Shown: positions 8,379 through 17,319, counted from the stretch's first letter. The stretch: DNA of 41,442 nt from Chloroflexia bacterium (GCA_030446765.1 JAUJMR010000001.1:473729-515170), one strand, 5' to 3'. Translations and numbers: made by a program. Notes: generated by a model not told the origin, from the sequence alone.

Positions 8379-9527
8379 TTGCTGCATAACCATTTGATGC
8401 GCCGGATTACCCTGCCACTTACGATGCTGCTGCTGTTGGCGCTCGTCGCGTGCGGAGGCACGGAAACGGCGACGCCTGCGTCCAGGTCTGGCGCGGCCCA
8501 GACGGCGACCACCGCCCCCTGGTTGCCACCCCTGCGGCTACCTCGCCTCAGGCCACGGTATCCGTCCCGGCCACACCGCCCGAGGAACTTGCACCGACAG
8601 CCGCCAGCACTGCGAGCGCGGGGCAGTTCGTCAACCCGGTGTTCGACAGTAACTTTCCGGATCCGCACGTGATCCGGGTTGGAAAAGTGTACCACGCCTA
8701 CGCCACCAACGGTCCGAATGGCAACGTCCCGACCCTTCGGTCCACCGACCTGGTGGAATGGACCGAGGACCGGACGCGATGCCGGAGCTCGCGCCATGGG
8801 TTGAGCCGGGCAAGACCTGGGCGCCCGAAGTGCTAAGGCGCGCCGACGGCAAGTACGTGCTGTATTACACGGCGGCATCGAGCGACGACTACCGACAGTG
8901 TCTCGGCCGTGCCGTGAGCTCTTCTCCGCAGGGTCCTTTATCGATCGAGATAATGAGCCGTTCGTGTGCCAGGTGGAGGAGGGTGGCTCCATCGACGCTA
9001 GTCCGTTCGCGGACACCAACGGCAACCTGTATCTGCTCTGGAAGAACGATGGCAACTGCTGCAGCCTGCCGACATACATCTACGCGCAAAAGCTCTCCCG
9101 CGACGGCCTTAAGCTGGTCGGCAAGCCAGCACGCCTGGCGATGCAGGACGCCGAGTGGGAAGGCAATCTCGTCGAAGCGCCGACAATGTGGAAGCACGAC
9201 GGCAAGTATTACCTCTTCTACTCGGCCAACGGATTCAACACGGAGTTCTACGCCACTGGCTACGCCACCTGCAAGGGGGCGCTCGGGCCGTGCAAGGACG
9301 CGCCGGAGAATCCGATACTCGAGACCAAGGGCGGTGCGGCTGGCCCCGGTCACCAGACGATCATCAAGGACGACGATGGAGATGACTGGATCGTGTACCA
9401 CGCGTGGCCGCCCGACGCCGTCGGCGAAGAACCTCCCGGCCGCTTTCTCTGGATAGACCAGCTACTCTGGAAGAATGGTAAGCCCGTCGTCGACGGTCCG
9501 ACCTCCAGCCCGCAGCCAGTACCGTAA
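8379..9527 (+). CDS. GH43-like glycoside hydrolase lipoprotein (three frameshifts)
   Basis: About 383 residues. The start is TTG 8379, set by AGGAGG nine bases upstream; ATG 8397 is the alternative. The signal and lipobox are LLLLALVACGG. A Thr/Ala/Pro linker leads to a five-bladed-propeller GH43 domain. The catalytic base Asp is in SNFPDPHVIRVG, the pKa-setting Asp in GSIDASPFADTNG, the general acid Glu in GNLVEAPTMWKHDGKYYLF, and a late His is in GPGHQTIIKDDDG. The frame breaks near 8513-8518 (C run), 8766-8770 (G run) and 8935-8940; each is repaired by adding one base. GH43 enzymes are arabinanases, arabinofuranosidases or xylosidases; the exact activity is not predictable. It is divergent from the ABC importer and probably supplies it with sugars at the cell surface. 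Confidence 0.85.
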
Positions 9528-9551
9528 GTCGCGGCAGTCATCCCGTGCCAC

Positions 9552-9577
9552 AAGGCAGTCCAATCTCGGACTGCCTT
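9552..9577. terminator. Hairpin between converging genes
   Basis: AAGGCAGTCC and GGACTGCCTT form a perfect 10-bp stem with a six-base loop in the 107-base gap between the GH43 gene and the convergent ABC permease gene. It probably ends transcription from the plus strand and perhaps from both sides. The T tract is weak. Confidence 0.7.
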
Positions 9578-9634
9578 CCCTGGTCTCGACTGCCATCAGC
9601 CGTCGCATCATTAGCGACGCGTATAATGTCTGCG

Positions 9635-10486
9635 TTACAGATCTCGGCGGCTGAAGAGCCACGTGGAAAACGCGACGGCGCCCAGAGCGTAGCAGACGGC
9701 GTAGATGACCATCGGTGGACTTGGTTGCGCTGAGGCGGTGAACGGCGTCTGGATCACTTGCACCGACAGATCGCCGGTCCGCTGCAGGAGCGAGGACGCG
9801 AGCCGCCAGACCGCATCACTGGGAATGACGAGGCTCGTGATGACACCGATGTTCGTGAGCGTGTCGTTCTGCAGAAAGCGCCCGATCTGCTCTACCACAC
9901 CGCCCATCAGCGCCACGCCGTACAGCATGAAGACAACGATCCCGTTCGTAAGGCTTGAAAAGACCGTGCTACCCAGGATCGTAAGGGAGAGCAGCAGCAA
10001 GCTGACTAATACAACAAGGGCTGAACTGAGCACGAGGTTCGGCGGCACGTACCCTCCGATGTATCGTGAGACGACAAGCACCGAGGCGCACATCAGCGCG
10101 ACGTATACGGACAGCATCAAAGCATAGCCGAGCCACTTGCCAACGACGATATGCCACCGTCGGACGGGTTTTGGGACGATCGCGTGGAAGGTACCGGCAT
10201 CAACCTCCCCCGCGACGCTGCCGACAGAGGCAAAGATAGCCATCACGCCACTCAGGAAGTTCACGGTATAGAAGCCGAGCTGCACCATCACGCTCGCGAA
10301 CACCGGAAACTCGATCGGCGGCACATCGCCCGTTGCCACTCGCTCCGTGAAGTTGCTCCTCAGCGAGGAGAAGCCGTACGCGTACATCCCGACGAAGAGC
10401 GCCGAGAGCAGGAGCACACCAAGCACCATCTTCTTACGGATTGCTTCACGCAGGGTGAACCGGGCGAAGATCAGTACAGCACTCAC
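9635..10486 (-). CDS. ABC-2 type transporter permease
   Basis: Intact protein of 283 residues with about six membrane helices. The N-terminal FARFTLREAIRKKMVLGVLL and the motif GEVDAGTFHAIVPKPVRRW (near residue 95) are typical of single-protein ABC-2 permeases that pair with the ATPase encoded just upstream. The GTG start overlaps the ATPase stop (GTGA, 10483-10486), so translation is coupled. The final helix ends near SRRDL. Such exporters move drugs, lipids or peptides; nothing here identifies the substrate. It belongs to the sigma factor/anti-sigma/ATPase/permease unit and is probably its last gene. Confidence 0.9.
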   Translation of the reverse strand: MSAVLIFARFTLREAIRKKMVLGVLLLSALFVGMYAYGFSSLRSNFTERVATGDVPPIEFPVFASVMVQLGFYTVNFLSGVMAIFASVGSVAGEVDAGTFHAIVPKPVRRWHIVVGKWLGYALMLSVYVALMCASVLVVSRYIGGYVPPNLVLSSALVVLVSLLLLSLTILGSTVFSSLTNGIVVFMLYGVALMGGVVEQIGRFLQNDTLTNIGVITSLVIPSDAVWRLASSLLQRTGDLSVQVIQTPFTASAQPSPPMVIYAVCYALGAVAFSTWLFSRRDL

Positions 10487-11472
10487 CGGTCACCACCAAC
10501 CTGCACGATGTCTACAAACAGGTCTTCGAGCGAACGCTGTCGCGGAACAAGCGCGTGAATCGCCGCTCCATCGCGGACAAGCAGCTCCACGAGTCCCGGG
10601 ACGGCGCTATCGGCGACCGAGAGGACGAGCTGGTAATCCGTAACGCCAGCGCGGTCCATTGTCCGGATGCCGCCATCGGAGTCGCGGATGTTGCCAAACG
10701 ATGGTGTGTTAGTCTCGAGCACCGTGTAGCGGCGCCGGATCTCCGTGAGCAACGTCTCCGAGACGTTCCGAGCTCGCACCTCGACCACGTGCTCGCCATT
10801 CAGAAGCTCGGTCGTCGGGCCGATCGCGGCCACGCGTCCTTCTGTGATAATCGCCACCCGATCGCACACGGCTTCGACCTCGCCAAGGAGGTGGGAGTTC
10901 AGGAACACAGTGACGCCGCGACTCTGCAGCGTGCGAATGATATCGCGCACATCTCGCCTGCCGAGCGGATCCAGCGCGCTGGTCGGCTCGTCCAGAAACA
11001 CGAGTTTCGGGTCGGCTATCACCGCTTGCGCGATGCCGATACGCTGCAACATCCCCTTCGAGAACGTACGAAGGCGGCTATCTGCTCGTCCTGCTAAGCC
11101 AACGAGTTCCAGCACATCAGGAATCCGCGCCCGCCGCTCCGAGCTTGACAGACCGTACAACGATCCGTGAAAGTCGAGGAACTCCGACGCGCGCAGCCAC
11201 TCGTGAAACCGGAACTGTTCCGGCAGAAAGCCTATGCGCCGGCGAGCTTCCGCGTCACCGAGCGGCCGGCCGAGCACGCTCAGACGCCCCGATGTTGGCC
11301 GGACCAGGCCATTGAGCATCTTTATCGTCGTCGTCTTACCAGCACCGTTCGGACCGAGAAATCCGAACACCTCCCCGTGCTCCACTTGGAGCGACAAGTT
11401 CTGGACGGCCAACTTACCGCGGTATTCCTTCCGCAGGTTCTCGACATAGATCGCAGGACCAGACTCGGTCAT
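10483..11472 (-). CDS. ABC transporter ATP-binding protein
   Basis: Nucleotide-binding subunit of 329 residues. The start is ATG 11472 (MTESGPAIYVENLRKEYRG), because an upstream extension would run into the anti-sigma gene and lacks family sequence. Walker A is GPNGAGKTT, the Q-loop lies in IGFLPEQFRFHEW, the signature is FSKGMLQRIGIAQA, Walker B is KLVFLDEPTSALDP and the H-loop is LNSHLL. About 90 residues after the nucleotide-binding domain form a DrrA-like C-terminal extension. Signature Ser-Gly-Gly is here Ser-Lys-Gly, common in this subgroup. It pairs with the permease at 9635-10486 through an overlapping start. Confidence 0.93.
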   Translation of the reverse strand: MTESGPAIYVENLRKEYRGKLAVQNLSLQVEHGEVFGFLGPNGAGKTTTIKMLNGLVRPTSGRLSVLGRPLGDAEARRRIGFLPEQFRFHEWLRASEFLDFHGSLYGLSSSERRARIPDVLELVGLAGRADSRLRTFSKGMLQRIGIAQAVIADPKLVFLDEPTSALDPLGRRDVRDIIRTLQSRGVTVFLNSHLLGEVEAVCDRVAIITEGRVAAIGPTTELLNGEHVVEVRARNVSETLLTEIRRRYTVLETNTPSFGNIRDSDGGIRTMDRAGVTDYQLVLSVADSAVPGLVELLVRDGAAIHALVPRQRSLEDLFVDIVQVGGDR

Positions 11473-11486
11473 CGTGTCGATACCAA

Positions 11487-11512
11487 TGGAGGCACGGCAT
11501 GCCGTGCCTCCA
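11487..11512. other. Perfect 26-base palindrome
   Basis: The half TGGAGGCACGGCA is followed directly by its exact reverse complement, with no spacer. It lies between the anti-sigma stop (11552) and the ABC ATPase start (11472), only 14 bases ahead of the ATPase start codon, so it covers the region where a ribosome binding site would be. It may be a dimeric repressor site or an RNA hairpin limiting ATPase translation. No T run follows, so it is not a standard terminator. Confidence 0.6.
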
Positions 11513-11551
11513 CAATGTGCTGATGTTCGCCACGCTGCGAGGGCATGGGTG

Positions 11552-12685
11552 CTACGGGTACCGAACCGCGCGGGCGGCCTCCAGTGCCTGGGCACCGCTC
11601 ATCCTCCCGCCGACCGCGTACAGCATTCCGTCCCGCTGCCAGAGCACGCCGTTGTTCTCGCCCACGGCGTCGCCGATGAGGACGCCCTCATGACCGTCGA
11701 CCTTCACTTCGCGGCTCGTGCCGTTCGCCGGCACTGGAATGATCAGGGTCCGCTCCCAGTCCTCGATGGCCTGCACCTGCTCCCGGACATTTGTCGGGAT
11801 GCCGGGGATCAACAGAAAGTCCTGGCGCAGGTAATCCATGTTCACCCCCTCAGGGATGGAAAGCTCGGGACTCGGTCCCTGGGCGAATATAGCCCCATCT
11901 TCCTTCGTGCCGTACCGGACGATCACGCCGCGGTCAGCGCTGAACGTGAACGTCTTGCCGTCGATCTGCTGCGGCACACGTATGCCCTCGATGCCACTCT
12001 CCCGCACCTTCGCAGCGATCTTGTCTGTATCGAACGTGTAGCTAGCGCGCACCGGGTCGCTAACGTAGACAGAACCGGCGCTCTTGCCATTCAACACATC
12101 GCCAACTTCTGCCAGCTCAGTTCCTACGATTGCCTCTGCGGCGTCAAGCGACGCGACCTCGTGCGGCTTCTCCGGCTGAAGCGGACCGTTGTACGTACCG
12201 AAGATGTTCGGGTTGGGGCGCTCACCCGTCCACTTATGGCCCCCGTCATCGCTCATCTTCACTGGCATCTTCGACGCATCGATCGTAATTACCGCGAACT
12301 TTTCGACGCGGAACACATCGAACAGTCCCACCGCCGCGGATCGCACCGGCGCGATCGTCATCGCCACCAGCAGCGCGACGACCAACCCTCCGCCCACGAA
12401 TGCAGGGCGGTAACTTCTCTTGCCAAACTCGGTCATAGCCTTCGTCCTTTCCGTCTCGCGTGTGCGTGCCTTGAACGCTTGTAGTGCAGTGGGCGGGTCC
12501 TTTACCGAACCCGACCCAGTGGCCGGACCCAGCGCATCGAGGGTGGAGCGGACAGTCGCCGCGGACCGTTCGATGCTCATCTGTCGCTGCAGGCAGGAGG
12601 CGCAGGCAGTTACGTGCGAACGCACTTTCGCGTCTGCCTCCTGCGTTATCAACGCCCGAAGGTCACCGTCGGATGGACACCTCAT
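11552..12685 (-). CDS. Zinc-finger anti-sigma factor with large extracytoplasmic domain
   Basis: 377 residues. The N-terminal part has the ZAS-type zinc motif HVTACASC (His-x3-Cys-x2-Cys, near residues 24-31), which binds ECF sigma factors. One membrane helix follows at about residues 95-115 (VGGGLVVALLVAMTIAP). The rest, about 260 residues, is predicted outside the membrane, with no family I can name; FTFSADRGVIVRYG and similar segments suggest a beta-rich sensor. The ATG overlaps the sigma-factor stop in ATGA at 12682-12685, so the two are made together. In known pairs, the outer domain senses a signal, is cleaved, and frees the sigma factor. The nature of the signal is unknown. Confidence 0.83.
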   Translation of the reverse strand: MRCPSDGDLRALITQEADAKVRSHVTACASCLQRQMSIERSAATVRSTLDALGPATGSGSVKDPPTALQAFKARTRETERTKAMTEFGKRSYRPAFVGGGLVVALLVAMTIAPVRSAAVGLFDVFRVEKFAVITIDASKMPVKMSDDGGHKWTGERPNPNIFGTYNGPLQPEKPHEVASLDAAEAIVGTELAEVGDVLNGKSAGSVYVSDPVRASYTFDTDKIAAKVRESGIEGIRVPQQIDGKTFTFSADRGVIVRYGTKEDGAIFAQGPSPELSIPEGVNMDYLRQDFLLIPGIPTNVREQVQAIEDWERTLIIPVPANGTSREVKVDGHEGVLIGDAVGENNGVLWQRDGMLYAVGGRMSGAQALEAARAVRYP

Positions 12686-13212
12686 ACTGTACCCCCAGTT
12701 TCGCTGTAAAGTTTTGCGAACTGCTGCTCGGCACGCGCCAGGAGCGTCCCGACCGATCCTTTGCGCACGCCTAACACCTCCGCCAACTCGGCGTATTCAA
12801 ACCCCTCGTGCCGCAGCAGCAACAACTGTGCATAAAGAGGACGCATCCGTCCGAGAAGTGCTCTTACCTCACGCTGCTCATCGTGCAGCTCAACCGCCGA
12901 TTCCGGGCTCAGTTCCGACTGCGTACCGAGGAGGACTTTCACCCTCCCGATAAGACCACTCTGCCGGCCGCGCGAGCGAAGCCGGTTCAATCCCTCGCGC
13001 GTGGCAACGGTGTACAGCCACGCGCGGTAGTTCGAGCCGGGCCGAGGCGGCCTGGTATGCAGCTTTAGAAACACCTCCTGCGCCGCATCCTCCGCCTCAT
13101 CGCCGAGCATTCGATACAGCAGCCGGTACACCTCCGCCCAATGCGCAAGGAAAAGGGCTTCAAAGTCCTCAGAGGACCCTCCCGCGCTCCAGACTGCTTC
13201 GGTTAATGCCAA
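12682..13212 (-). CDS. ECF-family RNA polymerase sigma factor
   Basis: 176 residues. The start is TTG 13212 (MALTEAVWSAGGSSEDF), chosen because GGAGG lies exactly eight bases upstream (13221-13225) and any longer reading would enter the neighbouring gene. Region 2 is EDFEALFLAHWAEVYRLLY, GDEAEDAAQEVFLKLH and YRAWLYTVATREGLNRLR. Region 4 is the helix-turn-helix EGFEYAELAEVLGVRKGS followed by VGTLLARAEQQFAKLY. It sits at the head of the unit with the anti-sigma factor and an ABC exporter, which are likely its own targets. Genes of this type usually respond to envelope stress or antimicrobials. Confidence 0.92.
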   Translation of the reverse strand: MALTEAVWSAGGSSEDFEALFLAHWAEVYRLLYRMLGDEAEDAAQEVFLKLHTRPPRPGSNYRAWLYTVATREGLNRLRSRGRQSGLIGRVKVLLGTQSELSPESAVELHDEQREVRALLGRMRPLYAQLLLLRHEGFEYAELAEVLGVRKGSVGTLLARAEQQFAKLYSETGGTV

Positions 13213-13363
13213 GCCGCGAACCTCCGTGTGGACCTCACTGCATATAGAACAACTGTAACCCCGCGAATGTGACACTGTTGGAGACCGTCGCACCGCTGGA
13301 ACAGACGATTGCGACGTACAGGACAGGCGCAACTGTCGCACGACAAGGCACCGGCACCCGCTT

Positions 13364-14805
13364 TCACAAGAGCGGAGACTGAAAGCTATACCGCAGTGCG
13401 GCCCGCGCGGCGAAGTGCCCGCACATGCCGTGTACGCCACCGCCCGGCGGGGTGGACGACGAACAGATGTATAAGCCGGGAACGGGAGTCGCATAGGGAA
13501 CATGATACGCGCGTGGCCGTGTGAAGAGCTGGCGGATGTCCTGGATGCCGCCGTTGACGTCCCCCCGACCAGGTTCGCGTTCTGCCGCTCCAGAGCCGCT
13601 GGAGGCGTGACGCAACGGGCGAGTATACGGTCACGGAAACCGGGGGCGAACCGCTCCACCTGCGCTTCGATGCGCTCCGTCATATCGAACGTCGAGCCGT
13701 TCGGAACGTGGCAATATGCCCATGCGGTGTGCCCACCCAGCGGTGCACGGCTGCTATCGAAAAGGGTTTGCTGCGCCAGCAGCACGAACGGTCGCTCCGC
13801 ATGCCCCCCTGTCGGACGATACGCTCGCTCCGTGCGATCTCGTCCAGGCTGCCTCCGACGTGGATAGTACCTGCACGCAGGCACCCTGGCGCGCTCCACG
13901 GAATCGGCCCATCGAGAGCCCAGTCGAGCTTGTACGCGCCGAATCCCCAGCGGTATCCCGCCATCTTGCGCCGAAACGCCGAAGGCATTCTGCCGCCCGC
14001 AATCTCCAAGAGCCCTCGCGGGGTAAGATCGCAAAGAACGACGCGCGAGCGTGGCAGCTCATCCAGGGAGGTGACGCGCGTGCCGGTGACGATCTCCCCG
14101 CCGAGCTCCCTGAAATGGCGGGCAAGCGCATCCGCGATCTTCTGTGCGCCACCACGGGGGAACGGCCAACCGACCACGTGTCCGAGCAATGCGAGCGTCA
14201 GCGCGAATGCCCCGGTGATCGGCTGCTCCAGCGCAAGCAAGGAGTGGGCGGCGTTCCCGGCCAGTAGCGCCCGCGCCCTCTCGCCTTCGAACACCGAGCG
14301 CGCCAGCATCGTCGCGGGACGGATCGCCAGCACGCCGAAGCGCGCCAGCGCGAGCGGGTGCGCGCGGCGGGGCGAGCGGCCCTTGCAGGGCCGGGGAGAT
14401 CTCCTCCCACCTCTCGACTAGCGGCGCAAGCAGGCGGCGGTAGGCGTCAGCGTCCGGCCCGAGCGTGCGGCCCGTCTCTTCGATGGTGCGCTCCATCACC
14501 GCGGCGGACCCGCCATCGAGCGGGTGCGCGAGAGGAGCGCCGGGCTGAATCCACTCCAGTCCATGGCGCGCGAGTGGCAGGCTATTGAAGAATGGGGAGG
14601 CCACGCCGAGCGGGTGAATCGCGGATCCCAAGTCATGAATATAGCCCGGCAGGGTGAGCTCACCGGAGCGCGCACCACCACCAACGGTGTCCTCCGCCTC
14701 GATCAGCACAACGGAGCGACCAGCTTGTGCCAGCGTAATCGCCGCGGAAAGACCATTCGGCCCCGCACCGACGACTACCGCGTCGTAGCGCGATTGCCGC
14801 ATCAT
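13364..14805 (-). CDS. FAD-dependent oxidoreductase, phytoene-desaturase/PYROXD2-like (three frameshifts)
   Basis: About 480 residues. The start is one of two adjacent ATG codons (14805 or 14802; MMRQSRYDAVVVGAGP). The FAD-binding motif is VVVGAGPNGLSAAITLAQAG with the Glu of VVLIEAEDTVGGG. The C-terminal flavin motif GGGVHGMCGHFAARAAL is characteristic of the family. Three breaks separate the pieces: near 14362-14375 (one base extra), at the six-C run 13804-13809 (one base short) and at the six-C run 13561-13566 (one base short). After repair the chain reads LARFGVLAIRPATMLARSVF, then GGHAERPFVLLAQQTLFDSS, then GGDVNGGIQDIRQLF without loss. Members act on isoprenoids or unknown hydrophobic compounds. 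It stands alone between the ECF sigma unit and the decayed fragment at 14823. Confidence 0.82.
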
Positions 14806-14822
14806 CTCCCTGGCTACGGCAC

Positions 14823-15260
14823 TCAAACGCGTCCTGCTTTCCGGCGAGCGGCCCAGTCCACGACATCCGGTCCGACGCCCTGTAACGCCGAATACAGTTG
14901 CCCAGCGTGGCGGCACCTTAGAACTTCGGGAATTCCTTCTGCCACTGCCAGAATACCTCTTGTGGCGCCACCGCCACGTCTTCCAGACGGACTCTCTAGG
15001 TCTTCTGCCATAGCTTGCCAAACCCTTACAACAGACTGAGCGCCCACGGCCAAGCCCGAGTGCCGCGTTGTAAACGGCATAAGCACCGAACTTCTGCCCG
15101 CGCCGTACCATACCGGCGCGCACGACTCCTTCCGGCGCAGGGTGATTGTAGCGCGTAGCGACGGCGACCTGAAATAGCCCGCCTGTGAGCGGCGCGAGCG
15201 TGGCCCACGCCACGCGGGCGACTCCAAGAGTACGGCCCTCGAGCCCCAGCCGGGAGGGAA
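14823..15260 (-). pseudogene. Possible decayed N-terminus of a membrane sensor
   Basis: On the minus strand one frame reads GLEGRTLGVARVAWATLAP, then TGGLFQVAVATRYNHPAPEG and FGAYAVYNAALGLGRG. This resembles the first membrane helices of sensor kinases and similar signalling proteins common in Chloroflexota, but there is no proper start and no downstream kinase domain. After about 15040 no frame continues the fold. It could be a relic, or chance similarity in a gap. No function is claimed. Confidence 0.3.
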
Positions 15261-15574
15261 ACTAGAAGTAGTCAGACTCGTAAGCTCCCAAACCGCGGCA
15301 CGCGCAGCCGCGAGAAGCCATATGCATGTGGCGCGAAACGCAAGCTGGACGGCGGCACACCGGGGCACAGTCTAACAGTAGGAGCAGCCACCATTGCCTC
15401 ACCAGTCACCGCATTGGGCAGGCACCCGTCAGCGAGTTTTCCGATCACACGTTCTCAACTCGCCCTGGGATCACTCGCAGGATTTCGGTGGGGGGTCGCC
15501 ATTCCGAAGTTGTGCGATCAAACGGTATCACACTTCGCCCAATACGAGCGGTACGCTGCCGAAATTCGGTCCGG
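15261..15574. other. Gap with no gene seen
   Basis: No reading frame here shows family sequence, codon bias or a ribosome binding site. I see no RNA gene or strong hairpin. Confidence 0.5.
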
Positions 15575-15973
15575 TTATCCCAGCTCCGCGGCCGGCTGTC
15601 GAGCAGACACCGTTTGGTTCCTTCGATCATGCGCGAGCTTGAAGGTCAGGTAGAGCAGCACCAGCGCGTTCACCGGATGCAGCGCACCGATCCACGCTGA
15701 AACATCCTGTGCCATCACCGCGAGCACCACCTGCAGCATGAACAGTGCGAAAAGCAACGTCGAGAGACCGACCCTCCTCCGACCCACGCCGCCTGCGAGC
15801 GCAAGCAGCAGGAGAACGAGCGACATCGGCACCAGCAAATTGCCGGTGATCGCATGCGGACCATAATCCGCCGCCGCGAATGCCCCCACGCCCGCGAAGA
15901 AAAATTGCAAGACAATCATCGCCAGGATGATCCGAGCCAACCAAATATGCGCTGCCGCCAGTCCCCTTCTCAT
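15575..15973 (-). CDS. Small DUF6220-like membrane protein
   Basis: 132 residues forming about four membrane helices: ARIILAMIVLQFFFAGVGAF, GNLLVPMSLVLLLLALAGG, STLLFALFMLQVVLAVMA and GALHPVNALVLLYLTFKLA. The pattern of an early FFAG, a HAITG-type loop and the late LHPVNAL matches small membrane proteins of the DUF6220 kind. The start at 15973 gives MRRGLAAAHIWLARI, a basic beginning ahead of helix one. No catalytic residues are evident. It is divergent from the first Gfo/Idh/MocA gene and stands alone on its strand. Function unknown. Confidence 0.75.
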   Translation of the reverse strand: MRRGLAAAHIWLARIILAMIVLQFFFAGVGAFAAADYGPHAITGNLLVPMSLVLLLLALAGGVGRRRVGLSTLLFALFMLQVVLAVMAQDVSAWIGALHPVNALVLLYLTFKLAHDRRNQTVSARQPAAELG

Positions 15974-16143
15974 TTTCCTAAACGCTCCTAGATGACACTG
16001 TTCGGCCGCCCGATTGTCGGTCCCAGCTGCGCACCCCGGTCATGGTGCCGAATTTTGCACCGACGCGCCGCTGAAGTGCAGTATACGCCCTGGAGGTCCG
16101 CGAAGTGTCGCGACAACCGTCATAAAGTCTATCCATTCCCCAC

Positions 16144-16170
16144 CCGAAGCGAAGCCACTTCGGATATGAT
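16144..16170 (+). promoter_or_regulatory. Candidate promoter and operator before the dehydrogenase cluster
   Basis: An inverted repeat CCGAAG...CTTCGG (16144-16149 and 16158-16163) lies next to TATGAT (16165-16170), a plausible -10. The start codon follows at 16204. A -35 is not clear. The repeat may be a regulator site covering the promoter. The call rests on layout only. Confidence 0.35.
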
Positions 16171-16203
16171 GTTCGGCAGTTCGCAGCAAGAGAGGACCAT
16201 GCC

Positions 16204-17256
16204 ATGAGCACTTCCCCTATCCGCATCGCCGTTGTTGGCCTAGACCACTGGTACGGCGCCCTGCCCTTTGTTCAGGCCATCACCGCGCACGAGGGAGCCA
16301 CCCTCGTCGGGATCTCGGACGATGATCTCGATCGTGCCCAGCCGGTTGCCCGGCGCGCTGGCGTTGACCGTCTGGTCACGGAACCTCAAGAACTGATCGA
16401 GGACAGCGGCGTGGACGTGGTTGCCAGCTTCAGCAGCATCGACCGCAACCCCGCGATCTGCATCGCCGCCGCGCGAAGCGGCAAGCACGTCCTTTCGATC
16501 AAGCCCGTGGCGCGGACGCTGCCGGAGGCGACGCAGGTCCTGCAGGCAGTCCGCGAAACAGGTGTCACGTTCTTGCCTGCGGAGTCACGCGGGCGCTTGT
16601 CAGCCCACGCGAGTACCCTGAAGCAGTGGATTAGCGAAGGACGGCTCGGACAGATCCGCACCGCGAGCTTCAGCCTCTGGGCAGGCCTCCCACAAGGCTG
16701 GCAAGGCGACAAGAATCCCGGCTGGTTCACGGATCCCGCACGGGCACCAGGCGGCGGCTGGATCGACCACAGCATCTATCATATCGACCTACTGCGCTGG
16801 CTACTCGGCGACGAGGTCGTGCAGATCTCCGGATGGGCGGGCAACCTGAAATACCTCGACCTGCCTATGGAAGACTATGGCACCGCGATCGCCGTGTTTG
16901 GCGACGGGGTGGTGGCGACTCTTGAGGATACTTGGCTGGGCCTGCCCGGTGCCTTTCGCAACCAGATGAGCCTGGTAGGCGACGAGGGCGCGGTTGCGCT
17001 CGACACCCTGTCCGGCCATCTCTCCGTTAGCGGGAGCTTCCCTCCGTTCAACGGCTGGGTACACACGGCGCCGCTCTCCTCGCACAGCGATGGATTGGAG
17101 CACCTGTTAGCGGTCATCCGCGGCGAGCAATCTCCTATCGCCACAGCAGACGATGCTTGGCGCAACCTCGCCGCGTGTCGGGCATTCTATGCCGCCGCAG
17201 AGGCAGGCGCAGTAGGTGTCCCAGAACAGCTCCCAGGTAGCGTTATCGCGCTGTAG
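16204..17256 (+). CDS. Gfo/Idh/MocA-family oxidoreductase 1
   Basis: 350 residues, intact. The two-domain layout is an N-terminal NAD(P)-binding fold (IRIAVVGLDHWYGALPF) followed by a C-terminal alpha/beta domain with GGGWIDHSIYHIDLLRWL, where the His pair sits in the usual catalytic region. Two places differ from the family norm. The GxGxxG turn is replaced by GLDHWYG, and the EKP signature near residue 100 reads SIKPVART, lacking the Glu. It may therefore bind the cofactor differently. Typical members oxidise or reduce sugars, inositols or amino sugars. It is first of four paralogues in a row, 63 bases ahead of the next. The start at 16204 has AGAGGA just upstream. Confidence 0.87.
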   Translation: MSTSPIRIAVVGLDHWYGALPFVQAITAHEGATLVGISDDDLDRAQPVARRAGVDRLVTEPQELIEDSGVDVVASFSSIDRNPAICIAAARSGKHVLSIKPVARTLPEATQVLQAVRETGVTFLPAESRGRLSAHASTLKQWISEGRLGQIRTASFSLWAGLPQGWQGDKNPGWFTDPARAPGGGWIDHSIYHIDLLRWLLGDEVVQISGWAGNLKYLDLPMEDYGTAIAVFGDGVVATLEDTWLGLPGAFRNQMSLVGDEGAVALDTLSGHLSVSGSFPPFNGWVHTAPLSSHSDGLEHLLAVIRGEQSPIATADDAWRNLAACRAFYAAAEAGAVGVPEQLPGSVIAL

Positions 17257-17319
17257 ACGGTGCAGCTCGGTTCGGAAGATCCGTAGTAAACGTGGAGCTT
17301 GATTGAGGGAGGACGGATA

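Noticed and set aside
11474..12484. Plus-strand frame of 336 codons opposite the anti-sigma gene
   Set aside because: The minus strand has the zinc motif, membrane helix and overlapping start; the plus frame has none.
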